Positions 26,948 to 34,547 of a DNA stretch of 64,000 bases are shown one piece after another. The number at the start of each line of letters is the position of its first letter. Position 1 is the stretch's first letter. Source of the DNA: Thermoguttaceae bacterium (lineage in GTDB: Bacteria > Planctomycetota > Planctomycetia > Pirellulales > Thermoguttaceae); assembly GCA_017937485.1 (NCBI GenBank), contig JAGBDN010000020.1:58140-122139 (forward strand). Reading direction: 5' to 3'. Made by a program: the position numbers and the translations under genes. The notes below the pieces were generated by a model that did no database searches, was not told the origin of the DNA, and was given only the letters and a program-made list of their open reading frames with translations.

Positions 26948-27838
26948 ATGCTCAATTTGCATCAAGTTAAAGAAGAAATCTGCGACATGGGTCGCCGGTT
27001 GTACAACAAAGGTTTCGCGGCGGCGAACGACGGCAACATCAGCTACCGCATCGACGAAAACCGCGTCGTCTGCACGCCGACGCAAATCTGCAAAGGCTTC
27101 ATGAAACCGGAAGACCTCTGCATCGTCGATATGGACGGAAACCAAATCGCCGGGACGCGCAAACGCACCAGCGAAATCTTCCTTCACCTGACGATTATGA
27201 AGGAACGTCCGGAAGTGAAGTCGGTTCTGCACTGCCATCCGCCTTACGCGACCGCGTTCGGCGTCGCGAAAGAAGCGATTCCGCAATGCGTTCTTCCGGA
27301 AGTCGACATCTATATGGGCGACGTTCCGATCGCGAAGTACGCCATTCCGGGCGGTCAAGAATTCGCCGACACCATTTTGCCGTTCATTCACAAGTCGGAC
27401 ATTATCGTTTTGGCGAACCACGGCACCGTCAGCTTGGGCCCGACCGTCGAAAAGGCGTACTGGCTGACCGAACTCCTCGACGCGTACTGCCGTATTCTCT
27501 TGATCTCCCGCGACTTGGGCAAGACGAGCTACTTCACGCGCGAAGAAGCGGAAGACCTCCTCCAACTCAAGACGAAGTGGGGCATCAACGACCCGCGTAT
27601 GAAGGTCGAAAACTGCGAACTTTGCGCGAACGATATGTTCCGCGACAGCTGGAAAGAAACCGGCGTCGGGCACCGCGCGTTCGACCCGCCGCGCTTCCGT
27701 CGCAACGACGAAGAGCCGTGCGGCTGCGCGTCGAACCCGATTCTGAATAACAACGTCGAACTCGGCAAAGACCCGCAAACCGAAGCGCTCGTTAAGGCGA
27801 TCGCCGACCGCGTGATGGAAATGATGAACAAACGTTAA
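26948..27838 (+). CDS. Class II aldolase, L-fuculose/rhamnulose-1-phosphate type, BMC-targeted
   Basis: Zinc aldolase expected to split fuculose-1-phosphate or rhamnulose-1-phosphate into dihydroxyacetone phosphate and lactaldehyde, feeding the compartment. Motifs: GFAAANDGNISYR, catalytic E76 in KRTSEIFLH, zinc ligands H95 and H97 in VLHCHPPYA, and H158 in LANHGT. Beyond the usual 215 residues there is a Cys-containing extension (CELCANDMF, EPCGCASNP) and a final amphipathic helix, TEALVKAIADRVMEMMNKR, typical of a C-terminal encapsulation peptide. The 296-residue length fits PVM-locus aldolases. It is the last gene of the operon and is followed by a strong terminator. Confidence 0.93.
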   Translation: MLNLHQVKEEICDMGRRLYNKGFAAANDGNISYRIDENRVVCTPTQICKGFMKPEDLCIVDMDGNQIAGTRKRTSEIFLHLTIMKERPEVKSVLHCHPPYATAFGVAKEAIPQCVLPEVDIYMGDVPIAKYAIPGGQEFADTILPFIHKSDIIVLANHGTVSLGPTVEKAYWLTELLDAYCRILLISRDLGKTSYFTREEAEDLLQLKTKWGINDPRMKVENCELCANDMFRDSWKETGVGHRAFDPPRFRRNDEEPCGCASNPILNNNVELGKDPQTEALVKAIADRVMEMMNKR

Positions 27839-27860
27839 TCGTTGCAACGTCGACGCGTAA

Positions 27861-27898
27861 AACGGAAACCGACGGCAAACGCCGGTTTCCGTTTTTTT
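27861..27898 (+). terminator. Intrinsic terminator of the BMC operon
   Basis: AACGGAAACCG (27861-27871) pairs with CGGTTTCCGTT (27883-27893) around an 11-base loop, followed by T to 27898. It lies 23 bases past the aldolase stop and marks the operon end. Confidence 0.92.
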
Positions 27899-27985
27899 AT
27901 GCCGCCGCGGAAAGCGTCGAAGCGCGAAAATAAAACGGGCGTTAGAAGAACGACGACGGTTTCAAAAAGAAAGGAAAGCGAAAAA

Positions 27986-29128
27986 ATGACGACGGAACGA
28001 AACGAATCGTATCGGCGCGCGCGGTTGCGCAAGACGATGGACGAAACGCGACTCGACGGTTTTTTGATTGTCGACCCGTTGAACGTTTCGTATTTGACGG
28101 GCTTTCGCGGCGACGATTCTTATCTTTGGGTCGGCGATTCCGGCGCGGTTTTGCTTAGCGATACGCGGTTCGAAGAGCAAATCAAAGAGGAGGCGCCCGA
28201 TCTCGACGCGCTGATTCGACGCAGCGGCGAAACGACGCTCGGACTTCTCGACGGCGCGGTCGCGAACCCGGCGTACTCGTCGCGGCGTCCGAAACGGGTC
28301 GGAATCGAAGCCGCGTCGACGACCGTTTCGCTCTTCAATTCGTTGCGCGAGAAGTTTCCGGACGTCGAGTTTGTTGCGCGAGCGAACGACGTCGAACGGT
28401 TGCGCGAAATCAAGGACGCGTCCGAAATCGCGGCGATTCGAACGGCGGTCGACGTAACGATCGACGGGTTCCGCGCGCTGAAATCGGCGATTTTGCCGGA
28501 CGCGACGGAGGTCGATTTGCGCGACGAGTTGGAGTATCGGATGCGCAAGGCGGGCGGGGACGACGTCGCGTTTCCGACGATCGTCGCGTTCGACGATCGA
28601 GCGGCGCTTCCGCACGCGATACCGGGACGTAAGCGGAAAGTCGGCGATTCGTCGCTGATTTTGATCGATTGGGGCGCGAAAAAAGACGCTTACGTCGGCG
28701 ACTTGACGCGGACTTTCCGGACGGAGCGCGGGCTGAACGCGGCGGCGGAAAGCGAGTTCGCGCGAAAGTTTCGGGAAGTTTACGACGTTGTTCTCGCCGC
28801 GCACGACGCCGCGATCGCCGCGATGAAACCGGGCGTCCGTTGCGACGAAATCGACGGAATCGCGCGTCGAACGATCGCCGACGCCGGGTTCGGCGACTTT
28901 TTCGGACACGGGCTCGGGCACGGAATCGGGCGTTTTGTTCACGATTTCGGCGGTTTGAATCCGCGAGCGGAGCGATTGTTGGAACCGGGGATGGTTTTAA
29001 CGGTCGAACCGGGGATTTACCTGCCCGGCTGGGGCGGCGTTCGCACCGAAGACGACGTCTTGGTAACGGAAACCGGCGTCGAAATTCTTTCTCAACGACT
29101 TTCGACCGACGACGCGGCGCTTTTTTAA
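27986..29128 (+). CDS. M24-family aminopeptidase (Xaa-Pro type)
   Basis: Dinuclear-metal aminopeptidase or dipeptidase. The 380-residue protein has an N-terminal creatinase-like domain (FLIVDPLNVSYLTGFRG) and the pita-bread domain with the expected ligands: IDWGAKKDAYVGDLTRTF (two Asp), GHGLGHGIGRFVHD (His), VLTVEPGIYL (Glu) and VRTEDDVLVTE (Glu). ATG at 27986 follows AAAGGAAAG. The reading frame is open further upstream, but across the BMC terminator, so the longer start is rejected. It is a separate unit from the BMC operon. Confidence 0.93.
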   Translation: MTTERNESYRRARLRKTMDETRLDGFLIVDPLNVSYLTGFRGDDSYLWVGDSGAVLLSDTRFEEQIKEEAPDLDALIRRSGETTLGLLDGAVANPAYSSRRPKRVGIEAASTTVSLFNSLREKFPDVEFVARANDVERLREIKDASEIAAIRTAVDVTIDGFRALKSAILPDATEVDLRDELEYRMRKAGGDDVAFPTIVAFDDRAALPHAIPGRKRKVGDSSLILIDWGAKKDAYVGDLTRTFRTERGLNAAAESEFARKFREVYDVVLAAHDAAIAAMKPGVRCDEIDGIARRTIADAGFGDFFGHGLGHGIGRFVHDFGGLNPRAERLLEPGMVLTVEPGIYLPGWGGVRTEDDVLVTETGVEILSQRLSTDDAALF

Positions 29129-29463
29129 ACCTTGAAGCGTCCCAATAGAACGGGGGCGCGTTCCATTCTCCGGACGCGTCCTCGTTGGATTTTAACGTCT
29201 TTAAAATGTAAGGAATACGGCTATAACGCGGATTTTTCCGACTCTTTGCGTTAGGATAGACGCGTAAAAAAACGCGGCTTTTTTCTTAAAAACTCTCGAA
29301 GAACGCGCGTTCCTTGGCCGATACTCTTAATATCGGATGAAAAAACCTTGCGTATTTTACCTAAGTTGTCCGTCTTAACTTTTCCGTTAGGGCGCGTCGA
29401 AGGGAAAGGCGCGGTTTTTCTCCAACATCCCCCCTTGGTTTTTAGTTTTACGTTTGAAAACAT
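29129..29463. other. Intergenic region
   Basis: About 335 bases between the M24 peptidase and a small conserved-looking protein gene. A weak gcgt/acgc hairpin with a T-rich tail near 29262-29286 may terminate the peptidase transcript. No gene was seen. Confidence 0.3.
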
Positions 29464-29769
29464 ATGGTTAGCAACAATATTTCGTCGATTAAAACGCTCG
29501 ACGAATTGCAAAAGTACGTGTACGCGACGCTTTGCAGCGATCACGAGCTTTTGACGGACGCGTTTCCGACGACGGAAACCGCGATTCGCAAAAATAACGG
29601 CGACGTTTGCGGTATGATGTTTTGCGTGCACGGGCCGCGCACCGTTAATTTTACGGCGATTTGGGAAAAACAGAAGAACCGCGTGTTTTTCTACGGGCCT
29701 CGCGGAGAGCGATACCGGCAAACGACGCTCGACGATTCGCCCGTCGCCCTCGAAACGTCCGAAATTTAA
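29464..29769 (+). CDS. Small hypothetical protein
   Basis: A 101-residue soluble protein beginning MVSNNISSIKTLDELQKYVY. It has no signal peptide or membrane segment. The middle holds NGDVCGMMFCVHGPRTVNF, and the end is polar (YGPRGERYRQTTLDDSP). The alternation suggests a small alpha/beta domain of the kind seen as conserved planctomycete hypotheticals; I do not recognise a named family. There is no strong SD. The codon use is like its neighbours, which supports a real gene. The CsrA gene follows after about 160 bases. Confidence 0.65.
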   Translation: MVSNNISSIKTLDELQKYVYATLCSDHELLTDAFPTTETAIRKNNGDVCGMMFCVHGPRTVNFTAIWEKQKNRVFFYGPRGERYRQTTLDDSPVALETSEI

Positions 29770-29927
29770 AATAAAAGCGCGGGAAAAGAAAAAAGGAAAT
29801 TTTTTCGTTTTTCCGCGAAGTTTTAACGGTTTCTTTTCGATGTAAGGAAAGAGCGTTAGAGCGCGAACGAACGGCGCGACGCGTCGAACAAGGCTAAGGA
29901 TTGGCCGCGAAGATTAAAGGAGTAGGC

Positions 29928-30167
29928 ATGTTGGTGTTGTCGAGACGAGAGGGCGAGTCGGTTTGCGTCGGCGGCGGAGTCGTTGTAACGGTCGTTCGGA
30001 TTTGCGGCAATAAGGTTCGAATCGGCGTCGCGGCGGAAAACGCGTCGATTTTGCGAGCCGAGTTGCGTGAAAAAGACGAAGCTAAGAACGTTGCGGCGGC
30101 TCAAACGTTTGAGTTTGAAACGACGTTGGACGACGGCGCGCTTTGCGTCGAACGGCCCGCCGCTTAA
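29928..30167 (+). CDS. csrA: Carbon storage regulator CsrA
   Basis: RNA-binding dimer that controls translation of target messages, often carbon metabolism and motility. The 79 residues include the hallmark MLVLSRREGESVCVGG, TVVRICGNKVRIGVAAE and the R-A-E-L segment that corresponds to the RNA-binding edge. ATG at 29928 has AAAGGAG five bases upstream; in-frame codons further upstream are ignored. The C-terminal tail (about 55-79) is longer than in the 61-residue E. coli protein. A terminator follows at 30186. Confidence 0.93.
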   Translation: MLVLSRREGESVCVGGGVVVTVVRICGNKVRIGVAAENASILRAELREKDEAKNVAAAQTFEFETTLDDGALCVERPAA

Positions 30168-30185
30168 AAAAGCGATTGAAAAAAT

Positions 30186-30218
30186 AAAACCTTGCGACGC
30201 GAATCGCAAGGTTTTTTT
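30186..30218 (+). terminator. Intrinsic terminator after csrA
   Basis: ACCTTGCGA (30189-30197) pairs with TCGCAAGGT (30204-30212), flanked by A on the left and T on the right, so it can work in both directions. It separates csrA from the convergent minus-strand gene. Confidence 0.9.
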
Positions 30219-30267
30219 ATTGCCTTTGTTCGTTTAGCGTCAAACGAACGTTAGAAAAAAGCGGCGA

Positions 30268-31998
30268 TTACTCCGCGTCGGCGGGCGCCTCGGCGTCTTG
30301 GGAAGCGGCTTCCGCCTTCATTTGTTCTTCCATTTGACGCATTTGCGCGGAATACGCGGCGAGGTTTTCGGCGAGCGTTTGAAGCGTTTCGTTTTTCGAT
30401 TCTTGGCAGTAAGCGACGATCGCGTCGAACGTTTCGACGAAAAGTTCCGGTTTTTTAAGTTGTTCGCCGATTTGGTCGAGCGCGGCGCGACCCATCAACA
30501 ACGCGGTCAACGATTCCGGACGCTTTTCGATTTCCGCTTTGAAGTTTTCGACGAATTTATCGAAGTCGGCTTGCGTCGCGCCTTTTTCGGCGAGCGCGTT
30601 CAGTTGCGCGGCGACGCGAGCGGCGTAAAGTTGCGAAACGGCGCTTTCGAACGCCGGATCTTTCGCCGTTTCTTCGAGGAATTTTTCAAATTGCGCGAAC
30701 GTTTCCGGTTCGGCGGCGATTTTTTGTTGAATCAACGACAACTTAACGCGCATTAATTGCGATTTGAGTTGCGCGTCGGCTTCGGCGATTTGTTCGTCGA
30801 CAAATTTCAGAAGGCCGTCGACGTCTTTTTTGACGGTGAAGGCTTGGATTTTCAGGCCGATCGCTTGCGTTTTCAACTCCGGTTTTTCTTCCGCGAGCGC
30901 GAGCGTTTCGTCGGCGAACTTGTCGAGCGCGGCGACGGCTTTTTCGTCTTTTTGCGCGGCGTCGATCAAGAGTTGACCTTTAACCGAAACGGCGAGGTTT
31001 TGCAGTTCGGCGTCGTCTTCTTTCTTGAGACGTTCGACGATATCTTCAAGTTTCGCGGTCGCGGCTTCGTCGCCTTGTTTATGCGCTTCGAGAAGCGTTT
31101 GAAGGCGAAGTTGATAAACGGTTTTCTTCGTCGCGGCGGAATATTTGCCGTCGAGAAGTTGCGCGAAGAGTTTTTCCGCGTCGTCGGCGTATTTGGCGTC
31201 GGCTTTTTCGCCTTTTTCTTTTTCGAGTTCGGCGGCGACGACGAGCGCGACGAGCTTCATTTCGAGCGCTTTTTCAACGACGGCGGAAGCGCGTTTTTTA
31301 TCGGCGACAATTTTGTCGGCAAATTCGAAAACGGACGCGTCGACGGCGCCGGTCGCTTGCGTCGCGGTCAGGAAGGAACGCGCTTTGACTTCGACGGCGA
31401 AAACTTGGAGGTCTTCTTCTTCGCGGGCGAGCATTTCGTCGGCGAGCGCGTTGATTTTGGCGGTCGGGTCGTCTTCGCTAGCGTCGAGAACTTGAAGTTT
31501 CAGTTGATACGCTTTGACGAGTTCTTCAGTCGTTTTCGCGTTTTTCAGCGTTTCGTCGACAAGTTGGTTCAACGCGTCGGCGGCTTTCGGGTCGACGTTG
31601 GCGCGGCTCGTCAACGCGACGACTTTCAGTTGCGTCGCGCGTTCTTTTTGTTCGGACGTCAAATCTTTCGCGGCCAAAATTTGGTCGGCGATTTTGAGAT
31701 AGGCTTCCGAAAGCGCGTCGACGATTTGGTAAAGTTCTTCTTGCGATTTCGGTTGCGGGAGTTTTTCTTGAAGCGTGTCGACAAAGGCGAAAAGTTCGTC
31801 CGGGGTCGCGTTTTTCGGCGCTTCGAGAACGGATTTATCGAACGCCGGCGCGGCGGGCGCGGCTTCTTCGCCCATAATTCCGTCGAGGGAAAGGGCGGCC
31901 GGTTGAGCGGCGGGAGTTTCTTGGGCGAAAACGGGCGTCGATTCCAACGCGAGGGCGCCGGCGACTCCGAGAGCTAAAAGGGAAATGCGTTTCAGCAT
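30268..31998 (-). CDS. Secreted alpha-helical repeat protein, unknown function
   Basis: A 576-residue protein with a signal peptide (MLKRISLLALGVAGALALESTPVFAQ) and then almost entirely helical sequence rich in Ala, Glu, Lys and Leu. Helical pairs of about 35-45 residues recur (for example LNQLVDETLKNAKTTEELVKAYQLKLQVLD-like blocks), suggesting TPR-like or other alpha-solenoid repeats in the envelope. It ends in an Ala/Glu/Pro acidic tail. It is a single-gene minus-strand unit, convergent with csrA. Codon use is highly regular, which suggests good expression. No enzyme motif is seen. Confidence 0.72.
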   Translation of the reverse strand: MLKRISLLALGVAGALALESTPVFAQETPAAQPAALSLDGIMGEEAAPAAPAFDKSVLEAPKNATPDELFAFVDTLQEKLPQPKSQEELYQIVDALSEAYLKIADQILAAKDLTSEQKERATQLKVVALTSRANVDPKAADALNQLVDETLKNAKTTEELVKAYQLKLQVLDASEDDPTAKINALADEMLAREEEDLQVFAVEVKARSFLTATQATGAVDASVFEFADKIVADKKRASAVVEKALEMKLVALVVAAELEKEKGEKADAKYADDAEKLFAQLLDGKYSAATKKTVYQLRLQTLLEAHKQGDEAATAKLEDIVERLKKEDDAELQNLAVSVKGQLLIDAAQKDEKAVAALDKFADETLALAEEKPELKTQAIGLKIQAFTVKKDVDGLLKFVDEQIAEADAQLKSQLMRVKLSLIQQKIAAEPETFAQFEKFLEETAKDPAFESAVSQLYAARVAAQLNALAEKGATQADFDKFVENFKAEIEKRPESLTALLMGRAALDQIGEQLKKPELFVETFDAIVAYCQESKNETLQTLAENLAAYSAQMRQMEEQMKAEAASQDAEAPADAE

Positions 31999-32319
31999 AA
32001 GTGCGCTTTCTAATTGACGTTTCGTTGGCGCCGTCGAGCGAGACGGGCGATTATGTACGGGAACGCGCGCGTTTCATTATCGCGAGAACGTTCGTTTATT
32101 TTATTTTAGCTTATTTGACGAAAAATCCTAGTGAAATTTGCCGATTTTTAGGATTTTTTTTAAAGTTCTGGAAAAATAGGTCGCTTGGGCGCAAGACGAA
32201 GAAGAAAAAAGGAAGAAAAACGGAGAAGAAAAGCGGAAAAACCGGTCTTTCCGCAAGAAAGCGGAGGTTGTTCGGCGCGTTGTTTTATCGACGTAACGCG
32301 CCGATTCGCGGGGAAAACG
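31999..32319. other. Intergenic region
   Basis: About 320 bases between the secreted helical protein and the cyclo-ligase gene, both on the minus strand. It is AT-rich around 32090-32170 and presumably holds the promoter of the helical protein. A minus-strand TAAAAT lies at 32103-32108. No gene was seen. Confidence 0.3.
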
Positions 32320-33012
32320 TTAAGGACGGAAAAGAACGAAGCGCGACGGCGTCGCGAGCGCGTCGACGGGAAGATCGAACGCGTCGCGAGGCGTTTTTTC
32401 GACGATCTGCTCGTCGAGCGCGACGCCGATTAGGCGCGTTGTTTTCGGAAGCGTCGCGAGGAAGCGGTCGTAAAAACCGGCGCCGCGACCGAGTCTGCCG
32501 CCGTTGAGATCGAACGCGAGACCCGGGACGAGAACGAGATTGAAGGCTTCGGGGGCGACAAGTCGCGTCGGATTAGGAAGGGGCTCCCAAATTCCGAACG
32601 CTCCGGACGTTAAGTCGGTCAAGCGGAAAACGCGTTCCGGCGAAAACGCGTCGCGGTCGAGAAAGTCGCCGGCGTCGGCGATTTCGGCGTCGGCGGCGAG
32701 AAAACGAGGCGCGTCGAGTCGGTAAAATTCCAGTTCGCGACCGACGCAACGCGGAACGGCGACGACGCGGCCCGCGCGTTCGAAAAGGCGAGGAAGGAAA
32801 GGACGGATCGGCGCTTCGAAACCGAAATCGAGGTAAACGGCGATCGTTTGCGCGTCGGTAAATTTCGGAAACCGTTCGAGATTGCGGAAAATTTGCGCGG
32901 CGACGGCGAGACGGTCGAAGCGCAGGTCGCGAAGACGGCGTTTCATCGCTTGGCGAGCGGTTTGTTTGGCGGCGGCGATTTCGGAGTCGGCGGGAAGAGG
33001 CGAGGAAGTCAT
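32320..33012 (-). CDS. 5-formyltetrahydrofolate cyclo-ligase
   Basis: Converts 5-formyl-THF to 5,10-methenyl-THF with ATP. The 230 residues include the N-terminal basic helix AKQTARQAMKRRLRDL, IAVYLDFGFEAPIRP, a central FGIWEPLP motif, and the signature LVPGLAFDLNGGRLGRGAGFYDRFL (family form GRGGGYYDR). The C terminus VALDEQIVEKTPRDAFDLPVDAL is also typical. A minus-strand TATAAT at 33070-33075 lies about 60 bases upstream. It is divergent from the DUF1844 gene, with a parS-like site between them. Confidence 0.94.
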   Translation of the reverse strand: MTSSPLPADSEIAAAKQTARQAMKRRLRDLRFDRLAVAAQIFRNLERFPKFTDAQTIAVYLDFGFEAPIRPFLPRLFERAGRVVAVPRCVGRELEFYRLDAPRFLAADAEIADAGDFLDRDAFSPERVFRLTDLTSGAFGIWEPLPNPTRLVAPEAFNLVLVPGLAFDLNGGRLGRGAGFYDRFLATLPKTTRLIGVALDEQIVEKTPRDAFDLPVDALATPSRFVLFRP

Positions 33013-33069
33013 CGGCGAACGAGGGAATTAAAGGGAACGGAGGCGAAACGCGATAAAAACGACGCGTTT

Positions 33070-33075
33070 ATTATA
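33070..33075 (-). promoter_or_regulatory. -10 element of the cyclo-ligase gene
   Basis: ATTATA on the plus strand, giving TATAAT on the minus strand, 58 bases upstream of the ATG at 33012. No clear -35 was found. Confidence 0.45.
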
Positions 33076-33110
33076 AAGCGGGGAAGGCGCTTGGGAAGCG
33101 GGGAACGCGA

Positions 33111-33126
33111 CGTTTCACGTGAAACA
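33111..33126. promoter_or_regulatory. parS: parS site 1 (ParB-binding palindrome)
   Basis: CGTTTCACGTGAAACA matches 15 of 16 positions of the widely conserved chromosomal parS TGTTTCACGTGAAACA, including the whole central TTTCACGTGAAA. It lies in a divergent intergenic region, 16.5 kb from the proposed origin. A second identical copy is at 38799. Confidence 0.88.
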
Positions 33127-33140
33127 TTTTAATTTTCTCG

Positions 33141-33169
33141 TTTGCATTCTTAACTTTCGAGGATATAAT
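33141..33169 (+). promoter_or_regulatory. Putative promoter of the DUF1844 gene
   Basis: TTTGCA (33141-33146) and TATAAT (33164-33169) are spaced by 17 bases. The start site would be near 33176, about 140 bases before the ATG at 33314. The parS palindrome ends 15 bases upstream of the -35. Confidence 0.55.
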
Positions 33170-33313
33170 AAAGGAAGAGCGTTCGGCGGGCGAGCGCGCG
33201 TCGCCGGGAAACGCGTCGGCGAACGAGAAGGAAAAAAGAAGGAGAAGAAACGCGAACGGCGCTTGACCGCGCAAAAGACGAAAGGCGTTTCATCGCAAAG
33301 GGGAGTCGAGCAA

Positions 33314-33769
33314 ATGAGCGAACAAAACGACGAAATCAAAAAAGAAGGTTGTTGTTGCGGCGGACATAACGGCGCGGAAGGCGGATGTTGCGGCGGACAT
33401 AACGACGGCGGCTGCGGTTGCGGGAATCGCGGCGACGAAGGCGGTTGTTGCGGCGGGCAAGCGGAAGAGTTCGATTTCAACGCGCCGTTGCCGAAACCGA
33501 CCTTGGTAACGATCGCGACGACGTTCGCGCAACAAGCGATGGTTTCGATGGGGATTTTGCCGAACCCGATGACCGGAAAATCGGTCTTTATGATGAATCA
33601 AGCGGCGTATTTTATCGACGCGGTCGATCTTTTGTTGGAGAAAACGGAAGGAAATCGAAGCGAAATGGAAACGCGAACGCTTGAGAACGTCGCGCACGAA
33701 CTGCGAATGCTTTTCGTTGAAGCGAATAAAGAAAAAGCGCGGCGCGAAGCGGAGGGAACGACGAAGTAA
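33314..33769 (+). CDS. DUF1844 protein with CCGGH metal-binding repeats
   Basis: A 151-residue protein. The C-terminal half is the DUF1844 domain: LPKPTLVTIATTFAQQAMVS, GILPNPMTGK, AAYFIDAVDLLLEKTEGN, then ENVAHELRMLF. The N-terminal 50 residues hold repeated Cys-Cys-Gly-Gly-His/Gln units (GCCCGGHNG, GCCGGHND, GCGCGN, GCCGGQA), likely to bind metal ions such as zinc, copper or iron. DUF1844 has no assigned function; many planctomycete and other copies lack such a tail. ATG at 33314 is preceded by AAGGGGAG; the longer in-frame start at 33119 is not domain-like. Confidence 0.85.
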   Translation: MSEQNDEIKKEGCCCGGHNGAEGGCCGGHNDGGCGCGNRGDEGGCCGGQAEEFDFNAPLPKPTLVTIATTFAQQAMVSMGILPNPMTGKSVFMMNQAAYFIDAVDLLLEKTEGNRSEMETRTLENVAHELRMLFVEANKEKARREAEGTTK

Positions 33770-33789
33770 CGTCGAAATGGGAAAAAAAG

Positions 33790-33819
33790 AAGCCGTCGGG
33801 GAAACTCGACGGCTTTTTT
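33790..33819. terminator. Intrinsic terminator between convergent genes
   Basis: AAGCCGTCG (33790-33798) pairs with CGACGGCTT (33807-33815), followed by T to 33819 and preceded by an A run. It ends the DUF1844 transcript and also the converging pseudokinase transcript. Confidence 0.9.
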
Positions 33820-33821
33820 CG

Positions 33822-34547
33822 TTAACGAACGAACGATTCGGGGGCGGTTTTTAATCGCTCGACGAAAAGGCGAAGGGAACGGAAATCGCGTTCCGGCGAC
33901 GCGTCGGGCTCGTAAAAAACGTTGGGCGGAAGGGCGAAGTCGGCGTCGAACGCGTCGACGGACGGCTCGGCGAGGAGCGAGGGGAGATCGAAACGTCGCG
34001 CGGCGGCGAAGTCGAGAAGGGTCGCGGTTGGGCGAGCGGCGTCGATCGAATCGGCGAGGAGAACGCGAGCGGGCGTTAAGGCTCCGGCGACCCAACCGAC
34101 TCGATGAAGAGCGGCGAGCGCGGAAGCGAGTTGCGCGAAAAGCGCGTCGAGCGTTTGGGGAGAGAACGTCTCTCCGTCGGCGAGACGCGTTTCAAGCGTT
34201 CGGCCGGCAAAAATCGGAACGACGACGCAACCGCGTTGCGCTTGAGTCGCGGAAAAGAGGCGAGGACGAACGAAATCGACCGTCGGGAGAAGTCGCGGCG
34301 TAAGGAGCGAGCCGAGAAAACGATCGCGCTCGACGGCGGCGGCTCCGACGACGGTCGCGCTGGTTCGGGCGGTCGTCGTTTTGAGAACGAAGTTGGGAGC
34401 GAGGCTCGAACCGCGCGGGCGGGCGAGGTAAAAATCAAATTCGGCGTCGGCGCGGAGGCGTTTCGTCGTTTCCCAACGCGAAAAGCCCAAATCGCCGTCG
34501 ACGCGAAGGGGGCGCGACAATTGCGCGACGTTGTTTTGCGTAGACAT
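33822..34547 (-). CDS. Protein kinase-like protein, probable pseudokinase
   Basis: A 241-residue protein with the outline of a Ser/Thr kinase. The Lys of the ATP site may be in FVLKTT. A hinge-like CVVVPIFAGRTLETRL is followed by a segment LASALAALHRVGWVAGALTPARVLL that matches the catalytic loop pattern LHxxGxVHRDLKPxNxL, but HRD is replaced by AGA and K by T. DFG appears as DFA in LLDFAAARR. Loss of the catalytic Asp makes phosphotransfer unlikely. It is cytoplasmic, with no membrane segment. It may regulate a partner or be a decayed kinase. Single-gene unit. Confidence 0.6.
   Translation of the reverse strand: MSTQNNVAQLSRPLRVDGDLGFSRWETTKRLRADAEFDFYLARPRGSSLAPNFVLKTTTARTSATVVGAAAVERDRFLGSLLTPRLLPTVDFVRPRLFSATQAQRGCVVVPIFAGRTLETRLADGETFSPQTLDALFAQLASALAALHRVGWVAGALTPARVLLADSIDAARPTATLLDFAAARRFDLPSLLAEPSVDAFDADFALPPNVFYEPDASPERDFRSLRLFVERLKTAPESFVR

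Noticed and set aside
30757..31977. A 406-codon plus-strand frame across the secreted helical protein
   Set aside because: Phe/Arg/Val-rich antisense shadow without domain or start site.
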